Shown: positions 44,366-53,405, counted from the stretch's first letter. The stretch is DNA of 64,000 bases from Clostridium sp. (GCF_017888565.1 NZ_JAGHFX010000056.1:1-64000); one strand, 5' to 3'. Notes: generated by a model not told the origin, from the sequence alone. Program-made: numbers and translations.

Positions 44366-45388
44366 TTAAACTTCAAATATCCAACCATCAGGTCCTTCAA
44401 TATCGCCAAACTGAATTCCACAAAGAATCCTATAAAGTTCCTTTGTAACAGGTCCAACTTCAGTTTCACTATGGAATACATGAAGTTTATCTTTATATTC
44501 TATTCCACCTATTGGAGTTATAACAGCAGCAGTACCACAAGCGCCAGCTTCTTTAAATTCATCAATGTTATCAATATAAACATCTCTTTCAAATACAGGC
44601 ATTTTTAAATACTCTTTAGCTATGTCCATAAGAGAATATTTAGTTATACTCGGAAGAATTGATGGGGATTTTGGAGTAATAAATTCATTGTTTTTTGTTA
44701 TTCCAAAGAAATTAGCAGCACCAACTTCTTCAATTTTGCTATGAGTTGCAGGGTCTAAATAAATACAATCTGCAAATCCTCTATCAGCAGCTATTTTATG
44801 TGGATGTAATGAAGCAGCATAGTTTCCACCAACCTTTTGTCCACCAGTTCCATAAGGAGCAGCTCTATCATAATCTGCTATCATAAAGTTACATGGTGTT
44901 AATCCTTCTTTAAAGTAAGGTCCTACAGGTACTGCAAATACGCAGAAAATATATTCAGGAGCAGGCTTAACACCTATATTATCTCCAACCCCTATCATAA
45001 ATGGTCTTAAATATAATGTAGCACCAGTACCATATGGTGGAACATAATGCTCATTAGCTTTAACTACTTGCTTACAAGCATCTATAAACTTTTCAACAGG
45101 TATTTCAGGCATAAGTAATTTAGCATTGCTTTCATTCATTCTACGTGCATTTCTATCTACTCTAAATAATTGAATCTTTCCATCTTTTCTTCTGTAAGCT
45201 TTTAAGCCTTCAAAGCACTGTTGACCGTAATGAAGAGCCGTAGAAGCTTCACTTATGTTTAACATATTATCTTTTGTTAACTTACCTTCGTCCCATTTTC
45301 CATCTTTCCAAACTGATATATATCTATAATCAGTTTTAATATAGTTAAAGCCTAGATTACTCCAATCTATATTAACATCTTTACTCAT
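44366..45388 (-). CDS. ilvE: Branched-chain amino acid aminotransferase
   Basis: A 340-aa fold-type IV PLP transaminase for Leu, Ile and Val. Motifs are [17 protein letters not shown] near residue 55, the PLP lysine in [17 protein letters not shown] (about 195), and [10 protein letters not shown] and [15 protein letters not shown] towards the C-terminus. ATG 45388 is chosen because GAAGGAGGTAG lies just upstream on the minus strand; the in-frame start six codons earlier has no SD. Monocistronic on the minus strand. Confidence 0.95.
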   Translation of the reverse strand: MSKDVNIDWSNLGFNYIKTDYRYISVWKDGKWDEGKLTKDNMLNISEASTALHYGQQCFEGLKAYRRKDGKIQLFRVDRNARRMNESNAKLLMPEIPVEKFIDACKQVVKANEHYVPPYGTGATLYLRPFMIGVGDNIGVKPAPEYIFCVFAVPVGPYFKEGLTPCNFMIADYDRAAPYGTGGQKVGGNYAASLHPHKIAADRGFADCIYLDPATHSKIEEVGAANFFGITKNNEFITPKSPSILPSITKYSLMDIAKEYLKMPVFERDVYIDNIDEFKEAGACGTAAVITPIGGIEYKDKLHVFHSETEVGPVTKELYRILCGIQFGDIEGPDGWIFEV

Positions 45389-45530
45389 ATCTACTACCTC
45401 CTTCATGGTTTCTATATTATTCTAATTGTACCATTGCTTAATAAATTAATAAATGTTTAATATATAATAAAAGGTTATTAAAATGATTACATATTGAAAT
45501 TTTATGGTAAAAAAGGTATATTTAGAATGT

Positions 45531-45602
45531 AGGATATCTAAAATTTTATGGAGATGCTGATATTTGTTTTAGATATCCTATATGAGTTTGATAAACTCAT
45601 AT
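45531..45602 (+). promoter_or_regulatory. Two adjacent hairpins in the ridA leader
   Basis: AGGATATCTAAAA (45531-45543) pairs with TTTTAGATATCCT (45567-45579). Directly abutting it, ATATGAGTTT (45580-45589) pairs with AAACTCATAT (45593-45602). Together they make a compact structured leader ending 58 nt before ridA. No T run follows, so it is not a simple terminator. Confidence 0.6.
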
Positions 45603-45660
45603 TTATTATTAGTTTAAAAAAAATTTATATGCAAAGTAGTAAGAAAGGACGTGTAGTAAA

Positions 45661-46038
45661 ATGCAAAAAGAAATTATTTCAACTAGTAAGGCACCTTCAG
45701 CTATTGGGCCATACTCACAAGGTATTAAAATAGGGGAGATGATATTTACATCAGGACAAATTCCAGTTGATCCGGCAACAGGTGAAGTTGTAACAGAAAT
45801 AAAAGCTGCAACTAGACAATCTTTAGAAAATGTAAAGGCTGTTTTAGAGGAAGCTGGAAGTAGCCTAGAAAAAGTAGTTAAGGTAGTAGTTTTCATAAAA
45901 GATATGAATGACTTTGGACAAGTAAATGAAGTTTATGGAGAGTATTTCAATGAAAATCCTCCTGCAAGAAGTTGTGTTGAAGTAGCAAGACTACCAAAAG
46001 ACTGTGTAATAGAAATAGAAGCAGTAGCAACTATATAA
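45661..46038 (+). CDS. ridA: RidA family enamine/imine deaminase
   Basis: A 125-aa trimeric YjgF/YER057c/UK114 protein that hydrolyses reactive 2-aminoacrylate-type enamines made by PLP enzymes. Signatures are [15 protein letters not shown] (residues about 11-25), [15 protein letters not shown], the substrate-binding Arg in [16 protein letters not shown] (about 105), and the C-terminal IEIEAVA. SD GAAAGGACGTGTAAA. Lies near ilvE, consistent with its role protecting transaminases. Confidence 0.96.
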   Translation: MQKEIISTSKAPSAIGPYSQGIKIGEMIFTSGQIPVDPATGEVVTEIKAATRQSLENVKAVLEEAGSSLEKVVKVVVFIKDMNDFGQVNEVYGEYFNENPPARSCVEVARLPKDCVIEIEAVATI

Positions 46039-46066
46039 TAAATTGTAAACATAAGGGCTACGATAA

Positions 46067-46250
46067 TTAGATATGTTCCATAAGCTAGATAGCTGTGCAA
46101 AGAAGTACTAGGCTAGGAAAACTACTATGCCAAGAATTTTTGGTTAACTCGCTGTGCTCAAACAATTAAGCAACACTAAGGCCTAGTAGTTTTTCCCACA
46201 CAAAGTACTTCTAATTGCTCGCTATATGCTTAGTTCACCGTCTATTTATC
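46067..46250. repeat. Long imperfect palindromic element (MITE-like)
   Basis: Almost the whole 180-bp segment is self-complementary. Inner arms are AGAAGTACT and AGTACTTCT, and AAACTACTA pairs with TAGTAGTTT further in. Outer blocks TAAGC and ATAGC, with TAGA near the ends, recur inverted on the far side. It contains the phrase AACTCGCTGTGCTCAAAC in the loop. It has no ORF and unusual composition for the genome. The structure is that of a small non-autonomous palindromic repeat; copy number elsewhere is unknown. Confidence 0.65.
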
Positions 46251-46416
46251 TTCGCTAAATTATATTTATAATTTATAATAATGGTGAAAGTGAAAAAGTA
46301 AAAGAGTTTAGGAAGAAATACTTAAGTTAGTTTGAATATAAGGTGATTTAAACTAATTTAAATTTAAATTGGCAGAGAAAACATCCTTTGCTTTTCACCC
46401 TTTCAATATTAACTCT

Positions 46417-47154
46417 TCACTCTACTTCGGTGAGGTTCTTCCAATAGCGTTTTGGCATCATTCTTTTTTGCAGTTTTGGATTAATTCGCTCATTTATTGT
46501 AGTAGATTTAAAATAGCCTTTCCAAAGATCTTGAAAATCATCATTGTAGTTTTTAAGATTATTATAAATTTCTATATCCATTTCTTTTATTTCCCAGGAA
46601 ATTTTATCGTAAACTGAAGCAATATTCCTTTTTATGTCGTGTATTATCCAATATTCATTACTAAAACGTTCTTGAAAATGTGGAGAGATAATTTCTAAAA
46701 TATTATTATCGGGCTCAATAGAAGAATATAAAAAATTATTTTTTACAGAAATAAAACGTACAAATCCAGTAAATCTATGACCTTCTAAAGAAACTCGTTT
46801 ATCAATCATATCTAGCTCCCTTACTTCATCTAAATGTAAATATTTGTGAATATCACTTCCGAGTTTGAATGCAATTTTCAAATATTTAAAACATAGGGCA
46901 CCTTTATTTTTGTAATTAGATAAGTATAATTTATAAATTTTATTTAATGCTAAAGGATCAATCTTTGAAACAATAGCATTTTTGACTTTGTAATATTTAT
47001 TTAAATCTGTATTTATGTATTCTATTTCTGAAAGGAGATCGAATTCCAATTCATTTTCTGTAGAAATTGATGCTATTTGCTTTTTACAATAAAAACTATA
47101 ATAAATTGCAGTTAAGAATCCTTCAAAAGAATCATCATATACAATTTTTAACAA
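46417..47154 (-). CDS. Radical-SAM-linked DNA metabolism protein (TIGR03915/DUF4130 type)
   Basis: A 245-aa protein beginning LKIVYDDSFEGFLTAIYYSF, the typical start of the TIGR03915 'probable DNA metabolism' family, with late family features HRFTGFVRF and the C-terminal W-K-YFKSTTINERINPKLQ. It always pairs with the radical SAM gene found immediately upstream here (13-bp gap) and is thought to act with a uracil-DNA-glycosylase-like activity. The true reaction is unknown. The TTG start is supported by AAAGGTGGTGATTTT on the minus strand. Confidence 0.85.
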   Translation of the reverse strand: MLKIVYDDSFEGFLTAIYYSFYCKKQIASISTENELEFDLLSEIEYINTDLNKYYKVKNAIVSKIDPLALNKIYKLYLSNYKNKGALCFKYLKIAFKLGSDIHKYLHLDEVRELDMIDKRVSLEGHRFTGFVRFISVKNNFLYSSIEPDNNILEIISPHFQERFSNEYWIIHDIKRNIASVYDKISWEIKEMDIEIYNNLKNYNDDFQDLWKGYFKSTTINERINPKLQKRMMPKRYWKNLTEVE

Positions 47155-47167
47155 AAAATCACCACCT

Positions 47168-48517
47168 TTAAAACTCTCCAGTTATAGAAGTTACTTTATC
47201 TGTAGGTATAATTATCTTCTTTGGTTCAGGTAATAAAATTCCACTTGATGTTTTAGGGTAAATATCATCAAAGAAATTAAGTTGTTCTGAATTTTGATTT
47301 TCTAATTTAGGTTTATCCATATAAAGCAACCTAGTTCTTATTTTTTCTTCATCAAAAGCAACATCTCCATAGTACTTACCTTTGCAAGTTATAAAATATT
47401 TTGCTCTTTTTAGGACTATGCCAAGCTTTTTTAAATCTTCAAATGTCAAGGTGTGAACTTTTCTTGTAATTAATATCCTTCTTGCAGAACGCACTCCTAT
47501 TCCGGGTATTCTAAGAAGTGTATCATAGGAAGCTTTATTTATTTCTATAGGAAAATTCTCTATATTAGATAAAGCCCAAGAGGTCTTAGGATCAAAATTT
47601 AAATCAAAGCTATCGTTTTCATCTTTTAAAAGTTCTTTAGCTTTAAAGCCATAAAATCGTAATAGCCAATCTGCTTGATATAATCTATGTTCTCTAACTA
47701 ATGGAGGATGGATAATATTAGGAAGTGCTTTATCATTTTTTATTACAGGAACATAAGCGGAATAATAAACTCTTTTTAAGTTAAAGCGATTATATAAATT
47801 TTCAGATAAATTTAATATTTTATAATCACTTTCAGGAGTTGCACCAACTATAAGTTGTGTACTTTGCCCACCTGGAACAAAAAGTGGTGTTGATTTTATA
47901 CTTCTCTTTAAATCCTTATTTTCTAAGATAGAATTTTTTATAGTACTCATAGGAGCTAATATATTTTCTTTGCTTTTTTGAGGTGCAAGTAACTTTAAAC
48001 TTGATGATGAAGGAAGTTCTATATTAACACTCATTCTATCCACATATTTTCCAGCTTCTTTTATTAATGATTCATCAGCACCTGGTATAGCCTTTAAATG
48101 AATATATCCATTAAAATTTTCTTCAATTCTTAATTTTTTTACAACACTTAATAATAATTCCATTGTGTAATTTGGAGTTTTGAATATTGCTGAACTTAAA
48201 AATAATCCTTCAATATAATTTCTTTTATAAAAGTTAATTGTAAGAGATACAATTTCATCAGGAGTAAACATAGCTCTAGGAACATCCTTTGTAGATGCAT
48301 TTACACAATATTTACAATTATATATGCAATAGTTAGTTAAAAGTATTTTTAATAGAGAAATACATCTACCATCAGGAGCAAAGCTATGGCAAATACCACT
48401 GCTTGCTGCATTTCCTATACCATTATTTGAATTTTTTCTTTTTGATCCTGATGAAGAGCAAGATACATCGTATTTTGCAGCTGCAGAAAGAATATTAAGT
48501 TTCTCATCTATATTCAT
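47168..48517 (-). CDS. Putative DNA modification/repair radical SAM protein (TIGR03916 type)
   Basis: A 449-aa protein. The N-terminal ISGICHSFAPDGRC-type segment is followed by the radical SAM motif CIYNCKYCVN (about residue 65). The C-terminus has a helix-hairpin-helix, LLRIPGIGVRSARRIL (about 340), suggesting DNA binding. These features define the rSAM family linked to UDG-like proteins. First gene of the two-gene operon with the TIGR03915-type partner. ATG 48517 chosen after AAGGGTGATATTT. Substrate unknown. Confidence 0.87.
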   Translation of the reverse strand: MNIDEKLNILSAAAKYDVSCSSSGSKRKNSNNGIGNAASSGICHSFAPDGRCISLLKILLTNYCIYNCKYCVNASTKDVPRAMFTPDEIVSLTINFYKRNYIEGLFLSSAIFKTPNYTMELLLSVVKKLRIEENFNGYIHLKAIPGADESLIKEAGKYVDRMSVNIELPSSSSLKLLAPQKSKENILAPMSTIKNSILENKDLKRSIKSTPLFVPGGQSTQLIVGATPESDYKILNLSENLYNRFNLKRVYYSAYVPVIKNDKALPNIIHPPLVREHRLYQADWLLRFYGFKAKELLKDENDSFDLNFDPKTSWALSNIENFPIEINKASYDTLLRIPGIGVRSARRILITRKVHTLTFEDLKKLGIVLKRAKYFITCKGKYYGDVAFDEEKIRTRLLYMDKPKLENQNSEQLNFFDDIYPKTSSGILLPEPKKIIIPTDKVTSITGEF

Positions 48518-48734
48518 AAATATCACCCTTATTTGAAAGTATTTAAAACTATTATATCGAACAAATGTTCTTATTTCAATATGTAATAAAAATTTATTTA
48601 AATATCAAAAAATAATTATAGTTTTAAGTTAAATGTTAAAACCCTATAACAACTTATATAATTTAGTAGTTTATGAATAAGTGAAGGCTAAATGGGATAA
48701 TATAGAAAGTGATAAAGTCAACGGAGGGATAAAT

Positions 48735-48983
48735 ATGTTTACTATTATGGCAATAAAAATAGAACCTAGGGTATCTATTGCACCTACAGTTCAAGAAATA
48801 TTAACAAAGTATGGATGTATAATTCAAACTAGATTAGGATTACATGAGGCAAGCAAAACTTCTTGTGCAAATTCAGGTCTTATAATCTTAAATTTAATTC
48901 ATGATGAAAAAGAAGAAATAAATAATTTAAAAGAAGAATTAAATGAATTACATGGAGTAACAGCAAAATTGATTGAAATATAG
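48735..48983 (+). CDS. TM1266-like small alpha-beta protein, paralogue of the hyd-operon regulator
   Basis: An 82-aa protein with the same strand-helix-strand layout as the protein at 12336: FTIMAIKIEPR, Q-RLGLHEASKTSCANSGLII, then a helix and a final HGVTAKLIEI strand (compare EGVTVKTAI). It carries two Cys (about residues 28 and 44) not found in the other copy, which might bind metal or form a disulfide. It is not next to maturation genes. ATG 48735 follows CGGAGGGATAAAT. The relationship is by eye and needs a profile search. Confidence 0.65.
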   Translation: MFTIMAIKIEPRVSIAPTVQEILTKYGCIIQTRLGLHEASKTSCANSGLIILNLIHDEKEEINNLKEELNELHGVTAKLIEI

Positions 48984-48991
48984 TTCTTCCT

Positions 48992-49029
48992 AAAGTATTA
49001 GCTACCTTTTAAGTAGTTAATACTTTTTT
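48992..49029 (+). terminator. Terminator after TM1266-like gene
   Basis: AAGTATTA-GCTAC / GTAG-TTAATACTT stem followed by TTTTTT. Confidence 0.8.
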
Positions 49030-49177
49030 AGCTAAAATAAAAAGATAAGAGTATTAATATGATGGTGATATAATATACATTACTACTTGGATATTTTTAA
49101 CTTGCAAATACTTAAATTACCTTTATAATTATTATTGCAAAATAATAACTATTTGAAAATGAAAGGAAGAAATCTAA

Positions 49178-50230
49178 ATGAGAAAATCTATAAAAATTTC
49201 TGCATTAATATGCAGTATGATTTTTGTTTTTGCTTTATTTGCAGGATGTCAAAAAAGTGATAGAAAAACTATAAATGTATTAAATTATGGAGAAAATATA
49301 GCAGAAGGTATATTAGAAGAATTTGAAGAAAAGTATAATGTAAAAGTTAATTATAAGACTTTTGATGATATGGAAACAATGTATATTGAAGTAGCTTCAG
49401 GAAAAACGAAGTGGGATGCTGTTTTAGTAGCAGATTATATGGCTGATAGAATGATTCAAGAAGGATTACTTCAAAAAATTGATAAAGAAAAGATTCCAAA
49501 CCTAAAGGAAATGAATGAAAGTGATATGGGACAACCTTATGATCCTAATAATGATTATACAGTTCCATATATGAATGGAACAATTGGTATAATATATAAT
49601 AAAGATTTAGTTACTGAACCAGTCGATAGTTGGGACATAATGTGGAATGAAAAATATAAGAAGCAAATATTTGTTTTAGATGCTCAAAGAGATGCTATAG
49701 GAATGGCTCTTAAAAAGCTTGGTTATTCATTAAATACAACAAATGAAAAAGAGCTTGAAGAAGCTAAGAATTTATTAATAGAACAAAAGCCATTGGTATT
49801 AAAATATGGTGCTGATGAAGTTAAAGATTTAATGACTTCAGGGGAAGCTTCAATTGCAATGATATGGTCAGGAGAAGGTTTAACTTTAGCTGATGAAAAT
49901 GAAAACTTAGAATATGTAATTCCAAAAGAAGGAGCAAACTACTGGTTAGATTCATGGGCAATTCCAGCTAATGCAAATGATAAGGAAACTGCAGAAGAGT
50001 TTATAAATTTTGTAAGTGGCAAGGATAATGCATATAAAATAGCTGAAGAAATAGGATATACTACTCCAAATAAATTAGCTATGGAAGAGCAGCCAGAAGA
50101 AGTTAAAAATAATGAGGGTGCATATATGCCTAAAGAAATTATGGAAAGATGCGAGGTTTATAAATATTTACCACAAGAAAAATTAAGATTATATGAAGAT
50201 GTTTGGAATGCAGTTAAAGCTGCAAAGTAA
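49178..50230 (+). CDS. PotD-like spermidine/putrescine-binding lipoprotein
   Basis: A 350-aa extracytoplasmic solute-binding protein. Signal peptide and lipobox LFAGCQ (Cys at about residue 24) indicate a membrane-anchored lipoprotein. The mature part has PotD features: INVLNYGENIAEGILEEFE, KWDAVLVADYMADRM, VPYMNGTIGIIYNKD, SIAMIWSGEGLTLADEN and YWLDSWAIPANA. It would feed polyamines to a PotABC permease, but no ATPase or permease gene adjoins it, so it is an orphan binding protein here. SD AAAGGAAGAAATCTAA. Confidence 0.9.
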   Translation: MRKSIKISALICSMIFVFALFAGCQKSDRKTINVLNYGENIAEGILEEFEEKYNVKVNYKTFDDMETMYIEVASGKTKWDAVLVADYMADRMIQEGLLQKIDKEKIPNLKEMNESDMGQPYDPNNDYTVPYMNGTIGIIYNKDLVTEPVDSWDIMWNEKYKKQIFVLDAQRDAIGMALKKLGYSLNTTNEKELEEAKNLLIEQKPLVLKYGADEVKDLMTSGEASIAMIWSGEGLTLADENENLEYVIPKEGANYWLDSWAIPANANDKETAEEFINFVSGKDNAYKIAEEIGYTTPNKLAMEEQPEEVKNNEGAYMPKEIMERCEVYKYLPQEKLRLYEDVWNAVKAAK

Positions 50231-50397
50231 GTAGATTTTATGGATTATATAAATTGAATTTAATTATAGAAATAAAATGTAATATTAAAAAGTGTTCTTA
50301 AAAAAATATTAATATTGTATTAAGTCAATAGAATAAAGTTTATAGTAATAGTATAATATTAGTAACATCCATTAAAGTTATAGGAGTTGAGTATATT

Positions 50398-50955
50398 ATG
50401 GATAAGATTATAGATTTTAATGAGCTAAAAAATAAAGTAAATGATAAAGATATAGATAAATTTGAATCATATATATATTCCTTATATTATGATATGTCTT
50501 CTGGGAAATTAAATATGGCAGACTTCACAAAAAAGATGATGGAGTATATGGAAGAAAATAATATATCACAAGATAAGTTTCTAAAAATGCAGACTAAGTT
50601 AATGGAGAGATATGGATTTGATGCTTCAGCTATAGAAGATCAATTAAAGTCACTAGGACTTAACAATGTTATTCCAGGTTCAGGAGATATTGAAAAAGTA
50701 AGAAAAACAATGAGTTTCCAAGAAAAATATAAGGACAGGATTAAAGTAACAACTGTTAATAATTATATTATAAAAAATGATAAAAATAATGTAGGAATAT
50801 TAACAGAAGGAGAAAATGTTATTTTAAAAAGTTCAGGTAAAATTGATCTAAATGATTTAGAATTAAATGATTTTTTATGCTCATATAAAAAGGTTATTGA
50901 TGATAATACATTGAAAATATCTATTTGTGAAGACGTAAAAGAATACGAATACTAA
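50398..50955 (+). CDS. Clostridial hypothetical protein (DUF3867-like)
   Basis: A 185-aa acidic cytosolic protein. Residues 1-110 are strongly helical (FNELKNKVNDKDIDKFESYI, then a Met-rich segment with MMEYMEENNISQDKFLKMQT), ending SLGLNNVIPGSGD. The C-terminal part has short beta-like segments. The layout resembles the DUF3867 family of clostridia. No catalytic motif is visible and the function is unknown. Monocistronic, with TAGGAGTTGAGTATATT. Confidence 0.65.
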   Translation: MDKIIDFNELKNKVNDKDIDKFESYIYSLYYDMSSGKLNMADFTKKMMEYMEENNISQDKFLKMQTKLMERYGFDASAIEDQLKSLGLNNVIPGSGDIEKVRKTMSFQEKYKDRIKVTTVNNYIIKNDKNNVGILTEGENVILKSSGKIDLNDLELNDFLCSYKKVIDDNTLKISICEDVKEYEY

Positions 50956-51113
50956 AATTGTTAAAAAAAATCTATTTATTTTGTAGAATTATAGTTTATA
51001 ATAAATAAGGTGTGATTATAGTCATACCTTATTTTTGTGTAATATATTAATTGAAAATGAAGAAGTGAAAATTATTAATTTTAAAATAGACTTAATAACC
51101 AGGAGGATAATTA

Positions 51114-52670
51114 ATGAGCGTTTTAACAGTTAAAGATATGAGTCATGGCTTTGGAGATAGAGCTATTTTTGAAGATGTATCCTTTAGATTATTAAAGGGG
51201 GAGCACGTTGGTTTAATTGGAGCTAATGGTGAAGGAAAATCAACATTTATGAATATAGTTACAGATAAACTTATGCCTGATGAAGGAAAGGTTATTTGGT
51301 CAAATAACGTTAGAGTTGGATATATGGATCAACATGCAGTTTTAGTGAAAGGACAAAGCATAAGAGATGCTCTAAGAGATGCATTTAAATACTTATTTGA
51401 TTTAGAAACAGAAATGAATTCTCTTTATGAAAAAATGGGAGACTGTACTCCAGAAGAACTAGAAAAGATGCTTGAAAGAACAGCAGTAATTCAAGATTTA
51501 CTAGATCATAATGGATTTTACATAATAGATGCAAAGGTAGAGGAAGTAGCAAAAGGTCTTGGACTTTTAGATTTAGGCTTAGATAAAGATGTTGATGATT
51601 TATCAGGTGGACAAAGAACTAAAATCTTACTTGGAAAGCTATTACTTCAAAATCCAGATATATTACTTCTAGACGAACCTACTAACTATTTAGATGAAGA
51701 GCATATAGAATGGTTAAAGAGATATTTAAACAACTATGAAAATGCATTTATATTAATATCTCACGATATACCATTTTTAAATTCAGTAGTTAACTTAATT
51801 TATCATGTTGAAGAAAGAAAACTAACAAGATATGTTGGTGACTATTATGAGTTTAAGAGACTATATGATGAAAATAAAAAGAGATTAGAAGCAGCATATG
51901 AGAAGCAACAAAAAGAAATAGCTAGACTAGAAGATTTCGTTGCAAGAAATAAAGCAAATGTTGCGACTGCTAATATGGCTAAATCAAGACAAAAGAAACT
52001 TGATAAAATGGAAGTAATAGAACTTTCAAAAGAAAAACCAAAACCAGAATTCAACTTTAAAGTAGCAAGAACATCAGGAAAAATTATATTTGAAACTAAA
52101 GATTTAGTAATAGGGTATGATTCACCTCTTACAAAGCCATTAAATCTTTATATGGAAAGAGGACAAAAAATAGCTTTAGTAGGAGCAAATGGACTGGGTA
52201 AATCTACATTATTAAAAAGCTTGCTTGGAAAAGTGCAACCTTTAAGTGGAGAAGTTCATTTAGGAGATTACCAACATATAGGTTACTTTGAGCAAGAAGA
52301 TAGAAGTGGAAATACAAACACATGTATAGAAGAAGTGTGGCAAGAGTTCCCAAGCAAAACACAATACGAAATAAGAGATGCCCTTGCTAAATGTGGATTA
52401 ACAACAAAACAATTAGAATCAAAAATAATGGTATTATCAGGTGGAGAAGCTGCAAAGGTTAGATTATGTAAGATATTAAATACAGAAACTAACATACTAA
52501 TCCTAGATGAGCCTACAAACCATTTAGATGTAGATGCAAAAGATGAATTGAAAAGAGCATTAAAAGAATATAAAGGTTCAATTTTACTTGTATCACACGA
52601 ACCTGAGTTTTATAGAGATGTTGTGACTGAGATATGGAACTGTGAGGATTGGACAACAAAAATAATATAA
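51114..52670 (+). CDS. ABC-F family ATPase
   Basis: A 518-aa soluble protein with two ABC domains and no membrane part. Domain 1 Walker A is GANGEGKSTF, signature LSGGQRTK, Walker B ILLLDEPTNYLD. A charged linker (VARNKANVATANMAKSRQKK, about residues 278-297) follows. Domain 2 Walker A is GANGLGKSTL, signature LSGGEAAK, Walker B ILILDEPTNHLD. ABC-F proteins act on the ribosome (EttA-like translation factors or antibiotic protection). This one resembles the housekeeping YbiT/YkpA group rather than a named resistance factor. SD ACCAGGAGGATAATTA. Confidence 0.93.
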   Translation: MSVLTVKDMSHGFGDRAIFEDVSFRLLKGEHVGLIGANGEGKSTFMNIVTDKLMPDEGKVIWSNNVRVGYMDQHAVLVKGQSIRDALRDAFKYLFDLETEMNSLYEKMGDCTPEELEKMLERTAVIQDLLDHNGFYIIDAKVEEVAKGLGLLDLGLDKDVDDLSGGQRTKILLGKLLLQNPDILLLDEPTNYLDEEHIEWLKRYLNNYENAFILISHDIPFLNSVVNLIYHVEERKLTRYVGDYYEFKRLYDENKKRLEAAYEKQQKEIARLEDFVARNKANVATANMAKSRQKKLDKMEVIELSKEKPKPEFNFKVARTSGKIIFETKDLVIGYDSPLTKPLNLYMERGQKIALVGANGLGKSTLLKSLLGKVQPLSGEVHLGDYQHIGYFEQEDRSGNTNTCIEEVWQEFPSKTQYEIRDALAKCGLTTKQLESKIMVLSGGEAAKVRLCKILNTETNILILDEPTNHLDVDAKDELKRALKEYKGSILLVSHEPEFYRDVVTEIWNCEDWTTKII

Positions 52671-52699
52671 CGACAACCTAATTGATAGTTAATAGAAAT

Positions 52700-52731
52700 A
52701 GCTTAAACAGTAATGTTTAAGCTGTTTTTTT
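52700..52731 (+). terminator. Terminator after ABC-F gene
   Basis: AGCTTAAACA / TGTTTAAGCT stem with a 4-nt loop, followed by GTTTTTTT. It marks the left edge of the restriction-modification island. Confidence 0.92.
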
Positions 52732-52821
52732 ACATAAATATAAAAAAGAAATTTTGATATAACTTTGAGAAGGATATTTATGATATACTAATAATGGACA
52801 ATCTACCATACATAAAAATTT

Positions 52822-53349
52822 ATGAGTTTAGAGAAGATATCACAAGAACGTTTTAATAAGGTTTGTGACTTATATTTTAGTTGGAAGTCCTTAAATAGTG
52901 GAATAAAAGAAAATTATTCAAGAGGAGTTAATCTTCCAGAAGCAATAACAGAACCAGTATGTTGCTATGTAAATGGATTTTTATTAAGTTTAGGTGAAGG
53001 GTCAGAAGATGCAGTTGATCCTAATAATAATAATCAAATACAAGTTAAAGCAACAAGCAATTGGGATAGAGATTTAACAAGTTTTGGGCCAAGAAGTCAT
53101 TTTTCAGAACTACATTTTGTTAGATTAAATCAATCAGAGGATAAAATGTATTTGTATAATATACCTATTGACGACTTAAAGGATGTTAAAGTGAATGTAA
53201 ATGAAACTTTTGAAGAGCAACAAGCTGATAATAGAAGACCAAGATTTTGTATTATAGATAAATATATAAAACCTTTTGATATAAGGCCATATGCAATAGT
53301 GGATTTAAAGCAAAAGGTTGTAGAAGTAATAGAGTTAATAACAAATTAA
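52822..53349 (+). CDS. Type II restriction endonuclease, Bsp6I family (GCNGC expected)
   Basis: A 175-aa protein matching the Bsp6I-type endonuclease in size and pattern: NKVCDLYFSWKSLNSGIKE, LPEAITEPVCCYVNGFLLS, GSEDAVDPNNNNQIQVKATS (a PD...(E/Q)xK-like metal site, with Asp near 58-60 and QVK near 68-70), LTSFGPRSHFSELHFVRL and RRPRFCIIDKYI. It sits before a C5-methyltransferase of M.Bsp6I size. Such enzymes cut GC^NGC. No Shine-Dalgarno is seen before ATG 52822, suggesting weak translation. The family call is from memory of the family, and specificity is unproven. Confidence 0.75.
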   Translation: MSLEKISQERFNKVCDLYFSWKSLNSGIKENYSRGVNLPEAITEPVCCYVNGFLLSLGEGSEDAVDPNNNNQIQVKATSNWDRDLTSFGPRSHFSELHFVRLNQSEDKMYLYNIPIDDLKDVKVNVNETFEEQQADNRRPRFCIIDKYIKPFDIRPYAIVDLKQKVVEVIELITN

Positions 53350-53404
53350 TAAGTAAAGGGGGATATGTGTGGTGATTGTTCTCACATATTTCCCTTTACT
53401 TATT
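53348..53404 (+). terminator. Long hairpin at the end of the restriction gene
   Basis: Positions 53348-53369 pair with 53383-53404: 22 bp including two G-U pairs, with a 13-nt loop. The core arms are AAGTAAAGGG and CCCTTTACTT. It begins within the TAA stop codon of the R gene. There is only a weak T tail, so it is either a terminator for R or an RNA barrier between R and M. Confidence 0.7.
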
Positions 53405-53405
53405 T

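Noticed and set aside
45548-45733. Plus-strand frame through the ridA leader (MEMLIFVLDILYEF...).
   Set aside because: It runs through the two perfect hairpins and overlaps the start of ridA in another frame, with no SD; structured leader preferred.
46067-46250. Possible CRISPR repeat or tRNA cluster in the palindromic region.
   Set aside because: There are no regularly spaced direct repeats and no cloverleaf or T-loop consensus. The structure is one inverted element.
46369-46617. Plus-strand 82-codon frame opposite the DNA metabolism gene.
   Set aside because: Shadow of the minus-strand gene; no SD and phenylalanine-rich chance composition.
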